Assembly: GCA_002699165.1 (NCBI GenBank)
Contig: PABO01000011.1
Location: 1-36,941 of the forward strand
Source: Chloroflexota bacterium
Lineage (GTDB): Bacteria; Chloroflexota; Dehalococcoidia; Lucifugimonadales; Lucifugimonadaceae
DNA: 36,941 nucleotides
Direction: 5' to 3'
Part shown: in pieces, positions 8,332 to 16,533 of the stretch
Position numbering within the stretch: the first letter of the stretch is position 1
Layout of the letters: each line of letters begins with the position of its first letter
The notes under the pieces: model-generated
What the model saw: the letters and a program-made list of their open reading frames with translations, nothing else
What the model was told of the DNA's origin: nothing
Databases searched by the model: none
Program-made: the position numbers and the translations under genes

Positions 8332-8419
8332 ATAGTATCACAAGAAGCTAAATCTTGATAAGAATAATCATTTTATTTATAAACAAATAATTAATTTTTT
8401 TTTATTCTTGTGATAGGAT
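8332..8419. promoter_or_regulatory. Divergent infC/ftsH promoter region with an 11-bp inverted repeat
   Basis: TATCACAAGAA (8336-8346) and its exact reverse complement TTCTTGTGATA (8405-8415) point away from each other. Each copy runs into an extended -10 pattern: TGATACTAT toward infC (minus strand, 8332-8340) and TGATAGGAT toward ftsH (plus strand, ending at 8419). The repeat may be shared promoter sequence, a two-site operator, or both. No good -35 hexamers are seen. Confidence 0.5.
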
Positions 8420-8443
8420 TTTATTATACATAATAAATAAACT

Positions 8444-8449
8444 TACTAT
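8444..8449 (+). promoter_or_regulatory. Possible second ftsH -10 element giving a leaderless mRNA
   Basis: TACTAT is followed by six bases and then the ftsH ATG (8456), which itself has no Shine-Dalgarno. Transcription from here would start at the ATG. It competes with the extended -10 at 8411-8419 as the real promoter. Confidence 0.35.
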
Positions 8450-8455
8450 TAATTA

Positions 8456-10378
8456 ATGAACAAAAAATTTCTCAACAATAGCATTACCTACGTTATAGCA
8501 GGTTTGCTTATGATTGGAGCCTTCTATTTGTTCTTAGGTAGATCCTTTGAAAGTTCAGAAGAAAAAGATCTTGGACACCTTGTCAGAATATCTAGAAGTG
8601 CAGAAGGAACTGCTTATCCAATAAACATAGAGGTTAATGGAGACAAATTAACATATTCTAAAAATGGTGAAGTGTTTAAGGCAACCAAAGAACCTGGAAC
8701 AAGCGTATATGAAATAATGTCAGCTTCTGATATAGATCCTTCAGCATACTCAGTTGTAGTGAAAAATGGTGGTGGAATAGGCACAATATTTTCTATACTT
8801 ATCGGGTTATTACCCTTTATCTTAATGTTTGGTTTTCTATTTTTTATTATGAGGCAAGCTCAAGGTTCTGGAAATAGTGCAATGAACTTCGGAAAAAGCA
8901 AAGCTAAAATGTTTGTTGGATCAAAGGCAAATGTAACTTTTTTTGATGTTGCAGGCCTACCAGAAGCAAAAGAAGAGCTTGAAGAGGTAGTAGAATTTCT
9001 AAAATTTCCAGAAAGATTCACAGCACTTGGTGCTAAAATCCCATCCGGTGTGTTGCTTGTAGGGCCTCCTGGTACAGGAAAAACCTTAATAGCTAGAGCT
9101 GTAGCTGGAGAGGCAGGAGTACCGTTCTTTTCAATATCTGGATCAGAATTTGTTGAGATGTTTGTAGGAGTTGGGGCTTCAAGAGTAAGAGATTTATTTT
9201 CTCAAGCCAAAAGACATTCTCCATGTATAATTTTTGTTGACGAAATTGACGCTGTCGGCAGACATAGAGGCGCTGGATTAGGTGGTGGACATGACGAAAG
9301 AGAACAAACATTAAATCAAATATTAGTTGAGATGGATGGATTCGATACAAATAATAATGTTATTGTTGTTGCAGCTACTAATAGGCCTGATATTTTAGAT
9401 CCTGCCCTTCTGAGACCTGGAAGATTTGATAGAAGGATTACTATTGATAATCCAGATGTAAATGGACGTACAGAAATACTTTCAGTTCATGCTAAAGGAA
9501 AACCCATAGACAAAAACGCAGATATGTCAGCTATAGCAAAACAAACTCCAGGATTTTCTGGTGCTGATCTTGCAAATCTAATTAATGAATCTGCCTTACT
9601 TACTGCTAGAAGAAATTCAAAAACTATAACCCTAGCAGACCTTACAGAAGCGATTGATCGAGTTTCGATGGGACCTGCTAGAAAATCTAAAGTGATTAGT
9701 GAAAATGAAAGAGAATTAGTTGCTTATCACGAAGCTGGACATGCTGTAGTATCTCACTTTATGCCTGAAGGAAAAAATGTTGGCAAAATAACTATAGTAT
9801 CTAGAGGCCATGCAGGTGGATTTACTAGATATGAGCAAGAAGATCAATCATTAATGACTAAGATTGAACTAGAAGCAATGATTGCATCTATGATGGGCGG
9901 GAGAGAAGCAGAATTTATTACCCATAAAGGAGTGCTTACAACGGGTGCATCTAACGACTTTGAGCAAGCAACAAAAATAGCTAGAGAAATGGTTATGAGA
10001 TATGGGATGGTTGCAGATTTGCCTCAAAGAACATACGGTAAAAAACAACAAGCAGTTTTCCTTGGTAGAGAACAAAATGAAGAGCAAGATTATTCAGAAG
10101 AAACTGCGATTAAAATTGATAAAGAAATATCTAATCTTTTAACAGAAGGTAAAAATAACGCAAATAAGATATTAAAGAAACACAAAAAAGAATTAGAACT
10201 CTTAGCTGATGCTTTATTAAAGTACGAAACCTTAGACGCAGATCAATTTAGGGCCCTCATGGAAGGAAAAGAATTAGATATCAAAGTAATACCAACACCT
10301 GATACAAAAATTAAAGATAAAGAGAAAAGTGAAAATCCTAAAACTAAAAAAGGATACCCTGAACCTCAATCTTCATGA
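8456..10378 (+). CDS. ftsH: ATP-dependent zinc metalloprotease FtsH
   Basis: 640 residues, full length. FtsH is a membrane-anchored hexameric AAA+ protease that degrades damaged membrane proteins and short-lived regulators. Two membrane helices (about 10-27 and 110-132) flank an extracytoplasmic domain. The AAA module has Walker A GPPGTGKT (203-210), Walker B IIFVDEID (258-265) and the second region of homology [19 protein letters not shown] (308-326). The zinc site HEAGH is at 425-429. The C-terminal tail is Lys/Glu-rich. The gene is divergent from infC and shares an inverted-repeat promoter region with it. The next gene begins inside the ftsH stop (ATGA), so downstream genes are translationally coupled. 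Confidence 0.97.
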   Translation: MNKKFLNNSITYVIAGLLMIGAFYLFLGRSFESSEEKDLGHLVRISRSAEGTAYPINIEVNGDKLTYSKNGEVFKATKEPGTSVYEIMSASDIDPSAYSVVVKNGGGIGTIFSILIGLLPFILMFGFLFFIMRQAQGSGNSAMNFGKSKAKMFVGSKANVTFFDVAGLPEAKEELEEVVEFLKFPERFTALGAKIPSGVLLVGPPGTGKTLIARAVAGEAGVPFFSISGSEFVEMFVGVGASRVRDLFSQAKRHSPCIIFVDEIDAVGRHRGAGLGGGHDEREQTLNQILVEMDGFDTNNNVIVVAATNRPDILDPALLRPGRFDRRITIDNPDVNGRTEILSVHAKGKPIDKNADMSAIAKQTPGFSGADLANLINESALLTARRNSKTITLADLTEAIDRVSMGPARKSKVISENERELVAYHEAGHAVVSHFMPEGKNVGKITIVSRGHAGGFTRYEQEDQSLMTKIELEAMIASMMGGREAEFITHKGVLTTGASNDFEQATKIAREMVMRYGMVADLPQRTYGKKQQAVFLGREQNEEQDYSEETAIKIDKEISNLLTEGKNNANKILKKHKKELELLADALLKYETLDADQFRALMEGKELDIKVIPTPDTKIKDKEKSENPKTKKGYPEPQSS

Positions 10379-11043
10379 AAATCTTCGAGAATAAAGAACT
10401 TAAAATTGAAAATTTTATTTCGGGGAATCTAAATAACAACTCTTACTTAATAAGCTCAAAATTGACTGAGAACTCTCTTGTAGTAGATGTCCCGGATAAT
10501 CCTAGGGAACTAATCAATAAAATTCCCAGAAATAGGCTTAATAAATCTCAAAATTTAGAAAAAATAAAAATTCTAATTACTCATGGACATTATGATCATA
10601 TTGAGGGGATTGAATTACTCACAGAAAGAATTGGGCTTGTAGATATTAAAATTGGTTTTGCTGATGCTAAATATCTTAATTACTCTGGAAATATAGATAG
10701 ATTAAGAAGTCAAAAAGAAATAATTTTTTCAAATATAAAACTAGAAATCATTTATACTCCTGGTCATACAGAAGGATCTACATGTTATTTTGCTAATTTT
10801 GATGATAATAAATTTTTATTTAGTGGAGATACTTTATTCCCAGGTGGCCCAGGAAAAACAATAGATTCTCAAAATTTTAAAAAAATTTATGAATCAATAA
10901 AAAATAAATTATATATACTTCCTAAAGATACTGTCATACTTCCAGGTCACGGTGACTCAATAACAATTGAAGATTCAATTAAAGAGTTTAATAATTTTGA
11001 ATATAAAAATCATATTTCTGGCGATATATCGTGGACAAAATAA
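10375..11043 (+). CDS. Metallo-beta-lactamase-fold hydrolase (glyoxalase II-like)
   Basis: 222 residues. Zinc-binding motifs are complete: THGHYDHIEG (HxHxDH), TPGHTEGS, FSGDTLF and the final PGHGD. This pattern fits the YcbL/GloB-like group that hydrolyses thioesters such as S-lactoylglutathione or related thiols, but the substrate cannot be fixed by sequence. The start codon overlaps the ftsH stop by four bases, and the 3' end overlaps the next gene by 13 bases. Confidence 0.85.
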   Translation: MKIFENKELKIENFISGNLNNNSYLISSKLTENSLVVDVPDNPRELINKIPRNRLNKSQNLEKIKILITHGHYDHIEGIELLTERIGLVDIKIGFADAKYLNYSGNIDRLRSQKEIIFSNIKLEIIYTPGHTEGSTCYFANFDDNKFLFSGDTLFPGGPGKTIDSQNFKKIYESIKNKLYILPKDTVILPGHGDSITIEDSIKEFNNFEYKNHISGDISWTK

Positions 11044-11876
11044 ATAGAAAGAGATACTTTTCTAATTTATATTTTTTCGCATCTATTTCAATTTTTACAA
11101 TTTTTTTTATCGAATATATTGAGTTTTTAGTAGATACTCTTTTAGGAGAAAAAAAATTAGAAATATTTAATTTTTTTATCCTTAATATATCTGTTTTTTT
11201 AGCATATTTTTCCTTGGTCTTTTTTAGAAAAAAAACCAAAGTCCCTACTAAAAAGGTTCGAAGTTACTTATTTGTAATATTAGCTTTAGCAATAATTAAT
11301 TTTCTATTCATTTCTGAAAACTATAATCTGATAATTCAAATACTAATTATTGATTTAGGGTGTATTTATATAATTTTTCAAATTTGTAAAACCTTTGATC
11401 AAAATCCCTCTAATTGGTTAGGGCTTATTAGATTTGATATAAAAAAATCAAAATATTTCTTATATTATTTTTGGGCATGGCCTCTAATTATTTTTTGGGC
11501 ATTAATAGTAGAGTATTTGAACATAGAAGTACTTAAAAATTCTAGTTATACTCAAGATATAGTTGAAGCATTAAATAACAATTACATAATAATTTTTTTT
11601 CTTGCTTGTATAGTAGCTCCTCTATCTGAGGAAATTATTTTTAGAGGATTTATTTTTAAGATAATTAGACAGAAATATTCTACTTCAATAGCAATAATTA
11701 TAAATTCTTTTTTATTTGGAATAATTCACTTAAGTCCAAGTGCAATTATTCCTGCATCAATACTTGGGGCTGCTTTATCAATTATTAGAATAAAAACAAA
11801 TAGTGTTTATGGATCAATCATAATACATTCATTACATAATCTTTTTGCACTCCTTATAACAACTCAGGCATTATAA
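11031..11876 (+). CDS. CPBP-family (CAAX/Rce1-like) intramembrane metalloprotease
   Basis: 281 residues from a GTG start that overlaps the preceding gene by 13 bases. It is mostly hydrophobic with about seven to eight membrane helices. The catalytic motifs of the CPBP family lie in the C-terminal half: SEEIIFRG (EExxxR), a GIIHLS histidine motif, and HSLHNL. Such proteins process membrane or prenylated peptides, or serve in stress and bacteriocin immunity; the role here is unknown. The codons are extremely A+T-rich. Confidence 0.8.
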   Translation: MDKINRKRYFSNLYFFASISIFTIFFIEYIEFLVDTLLGEKKLEIFNFFILNISVFLAYFSLVFFRKKTKVPTKKVRSYLFVILALAIINFLFISENYNLIIQILIIDLGCIYIIFQICKTFDQNPSNWLGLIRFDIKKSKYFLYYFWAWPLIIFWALIVEYLNIEVLKNSSYTQDIVEALNNNYIIIFFLACIVAPLSEEIIFRGFIFKIIRQKYSTSIAIIINSFLFGIIHLSPSAIIPASILGAALSIIRIKTNSVYGSIIIHSLHNLFALLITTQAL

Positions 11877-11895
11877 TGTATCAAAGGAGCAAATT

Positions 11896-12663
11896 TTGAT
11901 TTCAAAAGTAATTCAATCAAATAGTAAAACTGCAATTATACCTTTTATAACCTGTGGCTATCCGAATATAGAAAATTTTATAAATTTATTGATTTCTCTG
12001 GAAAAATCAGGCTCAAGTGTAATTGAGATAGGAATGCCTAATAGTGACCCTCTAGCCGAAGGATTAACTATTCAATATTCAAGTACGGTGGCTTTGGAAA
12101 ACGGAGTAAACACAAAAATTTGCTTAGATATTGTGAAGAAAGCAAGAGAAAAAGGTTTAAAAATACCTGTAGTTCTTATGGGCTATTACAATAATGTAAT
12201 TGCTTACGATACTGAAAAGTTTTGTCTAGAAGCAAAAGACTCAGGGGTAGATGGACTAATAATTGCTGATTTACCAGTATTTGAGTCAAAATCAATTATC
12301 GGTTATTCAAAAAAATATGATTTATCTTATATTCCTTTACTTTCAGTCAATTCTTCTAGTTCAGTAATTGAAGAAGCATGTAACCTAGCATCAGGTTATG
12401 TCTATTGTATATCTGTATTAGGAGTTACTGGTGAAAGAAAAGTTGTATTTGACAGGGTTAAAGTTTTAGTTGAAGAGGTCAAAAAAAATACTTCAATTCC
12501 GGTTGCTGTAGGTTTCGGAGTTTCGAACAAGTCAGATGTTTCTGAAATTGGAAAATTTGCAGACGGAGCAATTATTGGGTCTGCACTTATAAATAAAATA
12601 CGTGAATCAAAAGATGATAATATTGTTGATGTAGCTGGAAAGTTTATTTCTAGCTTAATTTAA
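11896..12663 (+). CDS. trpA: Tryptophan synthase alpha chain
   Basis: 255 residues from a TTG start with AAAGGAG (11883-11889) six bases upstream; this is the only sensible start. TrpA cleaves indole-3-glycerol phosphate to indole and glyceraldehyde-3-phosphate, passing indole to TrpB. The catalytic Glu (VIEIGMPNSDP) and Asp (SDPLAEG) are present, with VLMGYYNNV, GVDGLIIADLP, GYVYCISVLGVTGER and the phosphate-binding VAVGFGVS and GAIIGSAL. PLLSVNSS replaces the more common PLVAPTT loop. trpB is not adjacent; aroH follows after 19 bases. Confidence 0.93.
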   Translation: MISKVIQSNSKTAIIPFITCGYPNIENFINLLISLEKSGSSVIEIGMPNSDPLAEGLTIQYSSTVALENGVNTKICLDIVKKAREKGLKIPVVLMGYYNNVIAYDTEKFCLEAKDSGVDGLIIADLPVFESKSIIGYSKKYDLSYIPLLSVNSSSSVIEEACNLASGYVYCISVLGVTGERKVVFDRVKVLVEEVKKNTSIPVAVGFGVSNKSDVSEIGKFADGAIIGSALINKIRESKDDNIVDVAGKFISSLI

Positions 12664-12682
12664 ATTTTTACAAGGATTGAAC

Positions 12683-13045
12683 ATGATTGTTAGAGGAGTC
12701 AGAGGCGCAACAACTGTTTTAGAAAATACCAAAGAAGAAATAGTTAAGCATACTGCAGAATTATTGGAAAGAATAATTAACGAAAATAATATTGATACTG
12801 AAAATATTGCATCAATAATTTTCACTACAACTTCAGATGTGTACAATGAATTTCCTGCTGTTGCTGCAAGAGAAATTCTATCTCTAAATTCAGTCCCTTT
12901 ACTCAATATGCAAGAAATAGATAATCCCAATGGGTTAAGTAAGTGCATAAGGATACTTATACATTGGAATACAAATCTAAAACAGAATGAAATTAAGCAT
13001 GTTTATTTAAACGAAGCAACTATATTAAGAACTGATCTTAAATAA
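12683..13045 (+). CDS. aroH: Chorismate mutase, AroH (Bacillus) type
   Basis: 120 residues. The ATG at 12683 is preferred over an in-frame TTG at 12677 because AAGGA (12672-12676) lies six bases before it and AroH proteins begin MIxRGIRGATT. This monofunctional mutase converts chorismate to prephenate, the branch point to Phe and Tyr. Motifs RGVRGATTV, the FPAVAAREI segment and NMQEIDNPNGLSKCIRILIHWNT closely follow the B. subtilis enzyme. It sits between trpA and the attenuator-controlled DAHP synthase operon. Confidence 0.94.
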   Translation: MIVRGVRGATTVLENTKEEIVKHTAELLERIINENNIDTENIASIIFTTTSDVYNEFPAVAAREILSLNSVPLLNMQEIDNPNGLSKCIRILIHWNTNLKQNEIKHVYLNEATILRTDLK

Positions 13046-13050
13046 ATGTG

Positions 13051-13080
13051 TAGGCAAAATCATAAAATTTAAGTTAGACT
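13051..13080 (+). promoter_or_regulatory. Possible promoter of the aromatic leader/DAHP synthase operon
   Basis: TAGGCA (13051-13056) and TAGACT (13075-13080) are 18 bases apart. Transcription would begin near 13087, about 15 bases before the leader peptide ATG. The match is moderate, and read-through from aroH, which ends at 13045, is also possible. Confidence 0.4.
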
Positions 13081-13101
13081 AGTTGATAGAGAAAACAAAA
13101 A

Positions 13102-13143
13102 ATGAATATTTTTTTTAACACATATTATTATATTAAGACCTAG
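13102..13143 (+). CDS. Phe/Tyr leader peptide of the DAHP synthase operon attenuator
   Basis: A 13-codon ORF reads MNIFFNTYYYIKT and stops at TAG (13141-13143). Five of 13 residues are Phe or Tyr, as Phe-Phe (13111-13116) and Tyr-Tyr-Tyr (13123-13131). A weak AGAGA lies nine to ten bases upstream of the ATG. It sits directly before alternative RNA hairpins that end in a terminator, and upstream of the first enzyme of aromatic amino acid synthesis. This is the arrangement of ribosome-mediated attenuators such as pheL and trpL. The peptide itself probably has no function. Confidence 0.82.
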   Translation: MNIFFNTYYYIKT

Positions 13144-13202
13144 AGTCTTTTTTTAGTGTGTAAATTAAATCATTGATAAAAGGTTCTAAATAGGAGCCTT
13201 TT
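13135..13202 (+). promoter_or_regulatory. Transcription attenuator (alternative hairpins 1:2, 2:3, 3:4) before DAHP synthase
   Basis: Region 1 is AAGAC (13135-13139), straight after the Tyr codons. Region 2 is GAGTCTTTT (13143-13151), region 3 AAAAGGTTC (13178-13186) and region 4 GAGCCTTTT (13194-13202). 1:2 forms a five-pair hairpin (AAGAC with GTCTT). 2:3 forms nine continuous pairs including two G-U, the antiterminator. 3:4 forms nine pairs including one G-U, followed by Us, the terminator. Regions 2 and 4 differ at one base, so they compete directly for region 3. A ribosome stalled on Tyr codons would mask region 1 and favour antitermination; one reaching the TAG would cover region 2 and allow termination. 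Confidence 0.8.
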
Positions 13203-13206
13203 TTTT
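13178..13206 (+). terminator. Rho-independent terminator, part of the aromatic attenuator
   Basis: AAAAGGTTC (13178-13186), a seven-base loop, GAGCCTTTT (13194-13202), with the T run extending to 13206. It lies 31 bases before the DAHP synthase start, too late to be only the end of the aroH transcript. Confidence 0.85.
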
Positions 13207-13237
13207 GTTAAAAAATAATGAGCAAAAGGTATAAAAA

Positions 13238-14281
13238 ATGACAGAAATAACGAATTTAAATATAAAAGATTTATCAAAACTACCCTCTCCTGATTTTTAT
13301 ATTAATAAGTATCCATCTAATGATGAACAGAATTTATTAATTAAGGAATCTAGAAAGGTTATAGAAGATATTTTAGAAGGAAAAGATAAAAGATTGCTAC
13401 TACTTATGGGCCCATGTTCAATTCATGATACAGCTGCAGGAATTGAGTATGCAAAAAAATTAAAAGTTTTAGCAGATAAGGTAAAGGATAAAATTTATAT
13501 AGTAATGAGAGTTTACTTTGAAAAACCAAGAACTACTGTTGGATGGAAAGGGCTAATAAATGATCCTGACTTGAATGATACCTTCAACATTCCTAAGGGT
13601 ATTGAAATAGCTAGAGAATTCTTATCTGAAGTTACAAAAATTGGACTGCCTACTGCAACAGAATTTTTAGATCCATTTACTCCTCAATATATTGGAGATT
13701 TGGTTTCTTGGGGAGCAATAGGTGCAAGGACAACAGAGAGTCAAACACATAGACAAATGGCAAGTGGATTATCTATGCCAATAGGGTTTAAGAATGCAAC
13801 AGGGGGTTCTGTTCAACTAGCTATTGATGGAATGATCGCATGTAGCGGAGAGCATGCATTTTTAGGTATAGACAATGAAGGTAAAACTTCAGTTGTTATA
13901 ACTAAAGGGAATAAAGCAAACCATATAATATTAAGAGGTGGAACATCGGGTACAAACTATGACTCTAAATCAATCAAAGATGCTCAAGATATGTTGAAAA
14001 AAAATAATCTTGAACCAAATATTGTAGTTGATTGCTCACATGGTAATTCAAATAAAGACCATAACAGGCAACCGATAGTATTCAATGAGGTTATAAAACA
14101 AAAAATTGATGGAAATGAAAAGATCATTGGAATAATGTTAGAAAGCAATTTAAGTCCTGGTAATCAGTCATTAGGGGACAACATTAAAGATTTAGAATAC
14201 GGAGTTTCCATCACAGATAAATGTGTTGGATGGGAAAAAACAGAAGAAACAATTATGGAGTCTTACGATATTCTTAAGTAA
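13238..14281 (+). CDS. aroF: 3-deoxy-7-phosphoheptulonate (DAHP) synthase, class I AroFGH type
   Basis: 347 residues, like the E. coli isozymes. It condenses phosphoenolpyruvate and erythrose-4-phosphate, the first step of the shikimate pathway. Signature segments include LLLMGPCSIHD, RVYFEKPRTTVGWKGLINDP, GARTTESQTHRQMASGLS, GFKNATGG and ILRGGTSGTNYD, plus the metal-ligand region VVDCSHGNS. A Shine-Dalgarno AAAAGG (13224-13229) lies eight bases before the ATG. The Phe/Tyr attenuator upstream suggests control by charged tRNA-Phe/tRNA-Tyr. Whether the enzyme is itself inhibited by Tyr or Phe, and so whether it equals AroF or AroG, cannot be told from sequence. ribF begins directly after the stop codon. 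Confidence 0.95.
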   Translation: MTEITNLNIKDLSKLPSPDFYINKYPSNDEQNLLIKESRKVIEDILEGKDKRLLLLMGPCSIHDTAAGIEYAKKLKVLADKVKDKIYIVMRVYFEKPRTTVGWKGLINDPDLNDTFNIPKGIEIAREFLSEVTKIGLPTATEFLDPFTPQYIGDLVSWGAIGARTTESQTHRQMASGLSMPIGFKNATGGSVQLAIDGMIACSGEHAFLGIDNEGKTSVVITKGNKANHIILRGGTSGTNYDSKSIKDAQDMLKKNNLEPNIVVDCSHGNSNKDHNRQPIVFNEVIKQKIDGNEKIIGIMLESNLSPGNQSLGDNIKDLEYGVSITDKCVGWEKTEETIMESYDILK

Positions 14282-15220
14282 ATGGGTGATACTTTTACAG
14301 AAATAATTGAAAAATTATCTAAAGATATTTCAAAAAATAATACTTCTTTATGCATAGGTACTTTTGATGGAGTTCATAGTGGGCATAAAAAATTATTTAA
14401 TAAATTAATAAGAGTTTCCAAAGATAATAATTCCTTAGCTGTTGTATTTGTTTTTAAGATTAGACCAAGAGAAATAATAAATATAAAATCATCTAAGCCT
14501 TACATTTTGCCATTTAAAAATAGAGCTAATAAAATCAAAGACTCTAATATAGAAAAAATCATTGAAATAGATTTTGACAAAAAATTACAAGTACTATCTT
14601 CGGAAGAGTTTCTAAAAATATTAAAAGAAAAAATAAATTTAAGGTCACTAATAACAAGTGTAAATACCAGAATAGGTAAAGATCAAATAAATGGAAATAA
14701 ATTACAAACTGTGTGTAAAAACTTAAATATAGATTTTCATCAGATAGATATGACCTCAGATAATGAAAAAATTATATCCTCATCAAATATTTCATCATTG
14801 ATTGATGGCGGAAAGATTGAAGAGGCAAATTCTATGCTGGGCGAAAATTTTTATTTTTCAGGCAGAGTTATAGAGGGAGATAGGCTAGGGAGAACAATAG
14901 GATTTCCAACTGCAAATTTATTTGTTAAGAAAAATCAACAAGTTCCAGGAGATGGAATTTTTGTATCAACTGTTGAGATTGAAAATAAACAATATCCTGG
15001 TGCTTTGTCAATTGGAATTAGGCCTGTGATTAAAAATGATGACACAAGAAAAATAGAAGTTTATATATTAGACTTTAACAAAGATATTTATGGTGAAGAA
15101 ATAAAAGTAAACGTTATAAAAAAAATAAGAAACCAAATAAAATATAATTCTTTAGAGGATTTAAAAATCCAAATCAAAAAAGATATTACAGAAATAAAGA
15201 AAATACTAAGTAATGGCTAA
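14282..15220 (+). CDS. ribF: Bifunctional riboflavin kinase / FAD synthetase
   Basis: 312 residues. It converts riboflavin to FMN and then FAD. The N-terminal adenylyltransferase domain has LCIGTFDGVHSGHKKLF; the C-terminal kinase domain has DRLGRTIGFPTANLF followed by YPGALSIGIRP. It starts at the base after the DAHP synthase stop and its end overlaps tyrS by eight bases, so it is in the attenuated operon. ribF is elsewhere often linked to truB/rpsO; the present context is unusual. Confidence 0.95.
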   Translation: MGDTFTEIIEKLSKDISKNNTSLCIGTFDGVHSGHKKLFNKLIRVSKDNNSLAVVFVFKIRPREIINIKSSKPYILPFKNRANKIKDSNIEKIIEIDFDKKLQVLSSEEFLKILKEKINLRSLITSVNTRIGKDQINGNKLQTVCKNLNIDFHQIDMTSDNEKIISSSNISSLIDGGKIEEANSMLGENFYFSGRVIEGDRLGRTIGFPTANLFVKKNQQVPGDGIFVSTVEIENKQYPGALSIGIRPVIKNDDTRKIEVYILDFNKDIYGEEIKVNVIKKIRNQIKYNSLEDLKIQIKKDITEIKKILSNG

Positions 15221-16502
15221 CAAATTTAAAAATGTTATAGAAGAATTTAAGTGGAGAGAATCATTAAAAGACCTAACAACAGGTGCAGATCAAGAACTAA
15301 TAAATGGAAAAATAACTTGCTACAACGGGTTTGACCCCACTGCTAAAAGCTTGCATATAGGAAACTTAATTCCAATTTTAGGACTTCAACGCTTACAAAA
15401 CTATGGTCATACTCCTATTGTAATAATTGGGGGAGGGACCGGTATGATAGGAGACCCATCAGGCAGGTCTGATGAACGAAAATTACTATCAATGGACCAA
15501 ATACAGCAAAATTTAATGGGTATAAAAACACAATTAGAAAAATTTTTAGATTTCAATAATAAAAAGAACCCTGCAAAAATAATAAATAATGCTGAGTGGC
15601 TTAACGAAATAAATTTAATTGAGTTCCTCAGAGAAACAGGTAAGTTTTTTAATATAAATAATATGATGAGCAAAGACTCTGTAAAGAATCGACTATCTAG
15701 AGATGAAGGTATTTCCTTTACAGAATTTTCCTATCAATTATTACAAGCATACGACTTTCTATATTTATTAGAAAATTATAACTGTACATTCCAAATGGGT
15801 GGCTCAGATCAATGGGGGAATATTATTGCAGGTGTTGATCTTATCAGAAAAATGAACTCTAAAAAGAAAGCACATGGAATTACTTACCCTTTATTAACTA
15901 CTTCTAGTGGAGAAAAATTTGGAAAAAGTATTGATGGAGCAATCACATTAGACTCTGAAGTAACTATCCCCTATAAACTTTTTCAATATTTTTTTAATTC
16001 TTCTGATGAAGAAGTCATGGGGTATATAAAATTATTTACAGATATCAATCCCAAAGATTTTGAAGAATTAAACAAAGCTACCCTTGAATCTCCATATAAA
16101 AGAGAAGCTCAAATGTACCTAGCTAAAGAGATAACAAAAATTGTACATGGAGAAAATGGACTAAATGATGCCATTAGGCAAACAGAAGGATTAAATAGAG
16201 GAAATTGGGAAATTCTATTAGATAAAGATTATGAAGATCTATATCGAAATTCTGAAAAAACATCAGAATTAAAGCGAGAAAAAATAGAAAATGGTATTAC
16301 TATCCAACAATTAGCTGTAGATTATGGCCTATGTAATTCATTAGCTGAATCAAAAAGATTAATAAATCAAGGTGGCATTTCAATGAATGGTCAAAAAATT
16401 GAAGATTCAAATAAAGAAATATCAATTCAAGACCTTAAGGCAGATAAAATAATAATCCTTTCAAAAGGTAAGAAAACTCATAAGATAATAACAGTACATT
16501 GA
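15213..16502 (+). CDS. tyrS: Tyrosyl-tRNA synthetase
   Basis: 429 residues, full-length TyrRS of the bacterial TyrS type. It charges tRNA-Tyr. Class I motifs are HIGN (48-51, for HIGH) and KFGKS (for KMSKS), with GGGTGMIGDPSGRSDER and the tyrosine-site phrase QMGGSDQWGNI. A C-terminal S4 RNA-binding domain carries the ESKRLINQGGISMNG segment. It overlaps ribF by eight bases. Being downstream of a Tyr-codon attenuator would let the cell raise TyrRS when tRNA-Tyr charging falls. No T-box leader is seen, although many Gram-positive tyrS genes have one. Confidence 0.96.
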   Translation: MANKFKNVIEEFKWRESLKDLTTGADQELINGKITCYNGFDPTAKSLHIGNLIPILGLQRLQNYGHTPIVIIGGGTGMIGDPSGRSDERKLLSMDQIQQNLMGIKTQLEKFLDFNNKKNPAKIINNAEWLNEINLIEFLRETGKFFNINNMMSKDSVKNRLSRDEGISFTEFSYQLLQAYDFLYLLENYNCTFQMGGSDQWGNIIAGVDLIRKMNSKKKAHGITYPLLTTSSGEKFGKSIDGAITLDSEVTIPYKLFQYFFNSSDEEVMGYIKLFTDINPKDFEELNKATLESPYKREAQMYLAKEITKIVHGENGLNDAIRQTEGLNRGNWEILLDKDYEDLYRNSEKTSELKREKIENGITIQQLAVDYGLCNSLAESKRLINQGGISMNGQKIEDSNKEISIQDLKADKIIILSKGKKTHKIITVH

Positions 16503-16527
16503 GAAATATAGAAATTATTATTAGTAT
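16499..16527 (+). promoter_or_regulatory. polA promoter giving a leaderless mRNA
   Basis: TTGAGA (16499-16504, overlapping the tyrS stop codon) and TAGTAT (16522-16527) are 17 bases apart, and the polA ATG follows after six more bases. The start point would be the A of the ATG, and no Shine-Dalgarno is present. Among the -10-plus-ATG arrangements in the window this has the best -35. Confidence 0.6.
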
Positions 16528-16533
16528 CTAAAT

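Noticed and set aside
13135-13153. Hairpin AAGAC/GTCTT followed by Ts as a simple aroH terminator
   Set aside because: The stem is only five weak pairs; its bases are better explained as regions 1 and 2 of the attenuator, though some termination here cannot be excluded.
13046-13237. T-box riboswitch upstream of DAHP synthase and tyrS
   Set aside because: No T-box consensus or specifier stem is present. The Phe/Tyr leader peptide with competing hairpins explains the terminator better.
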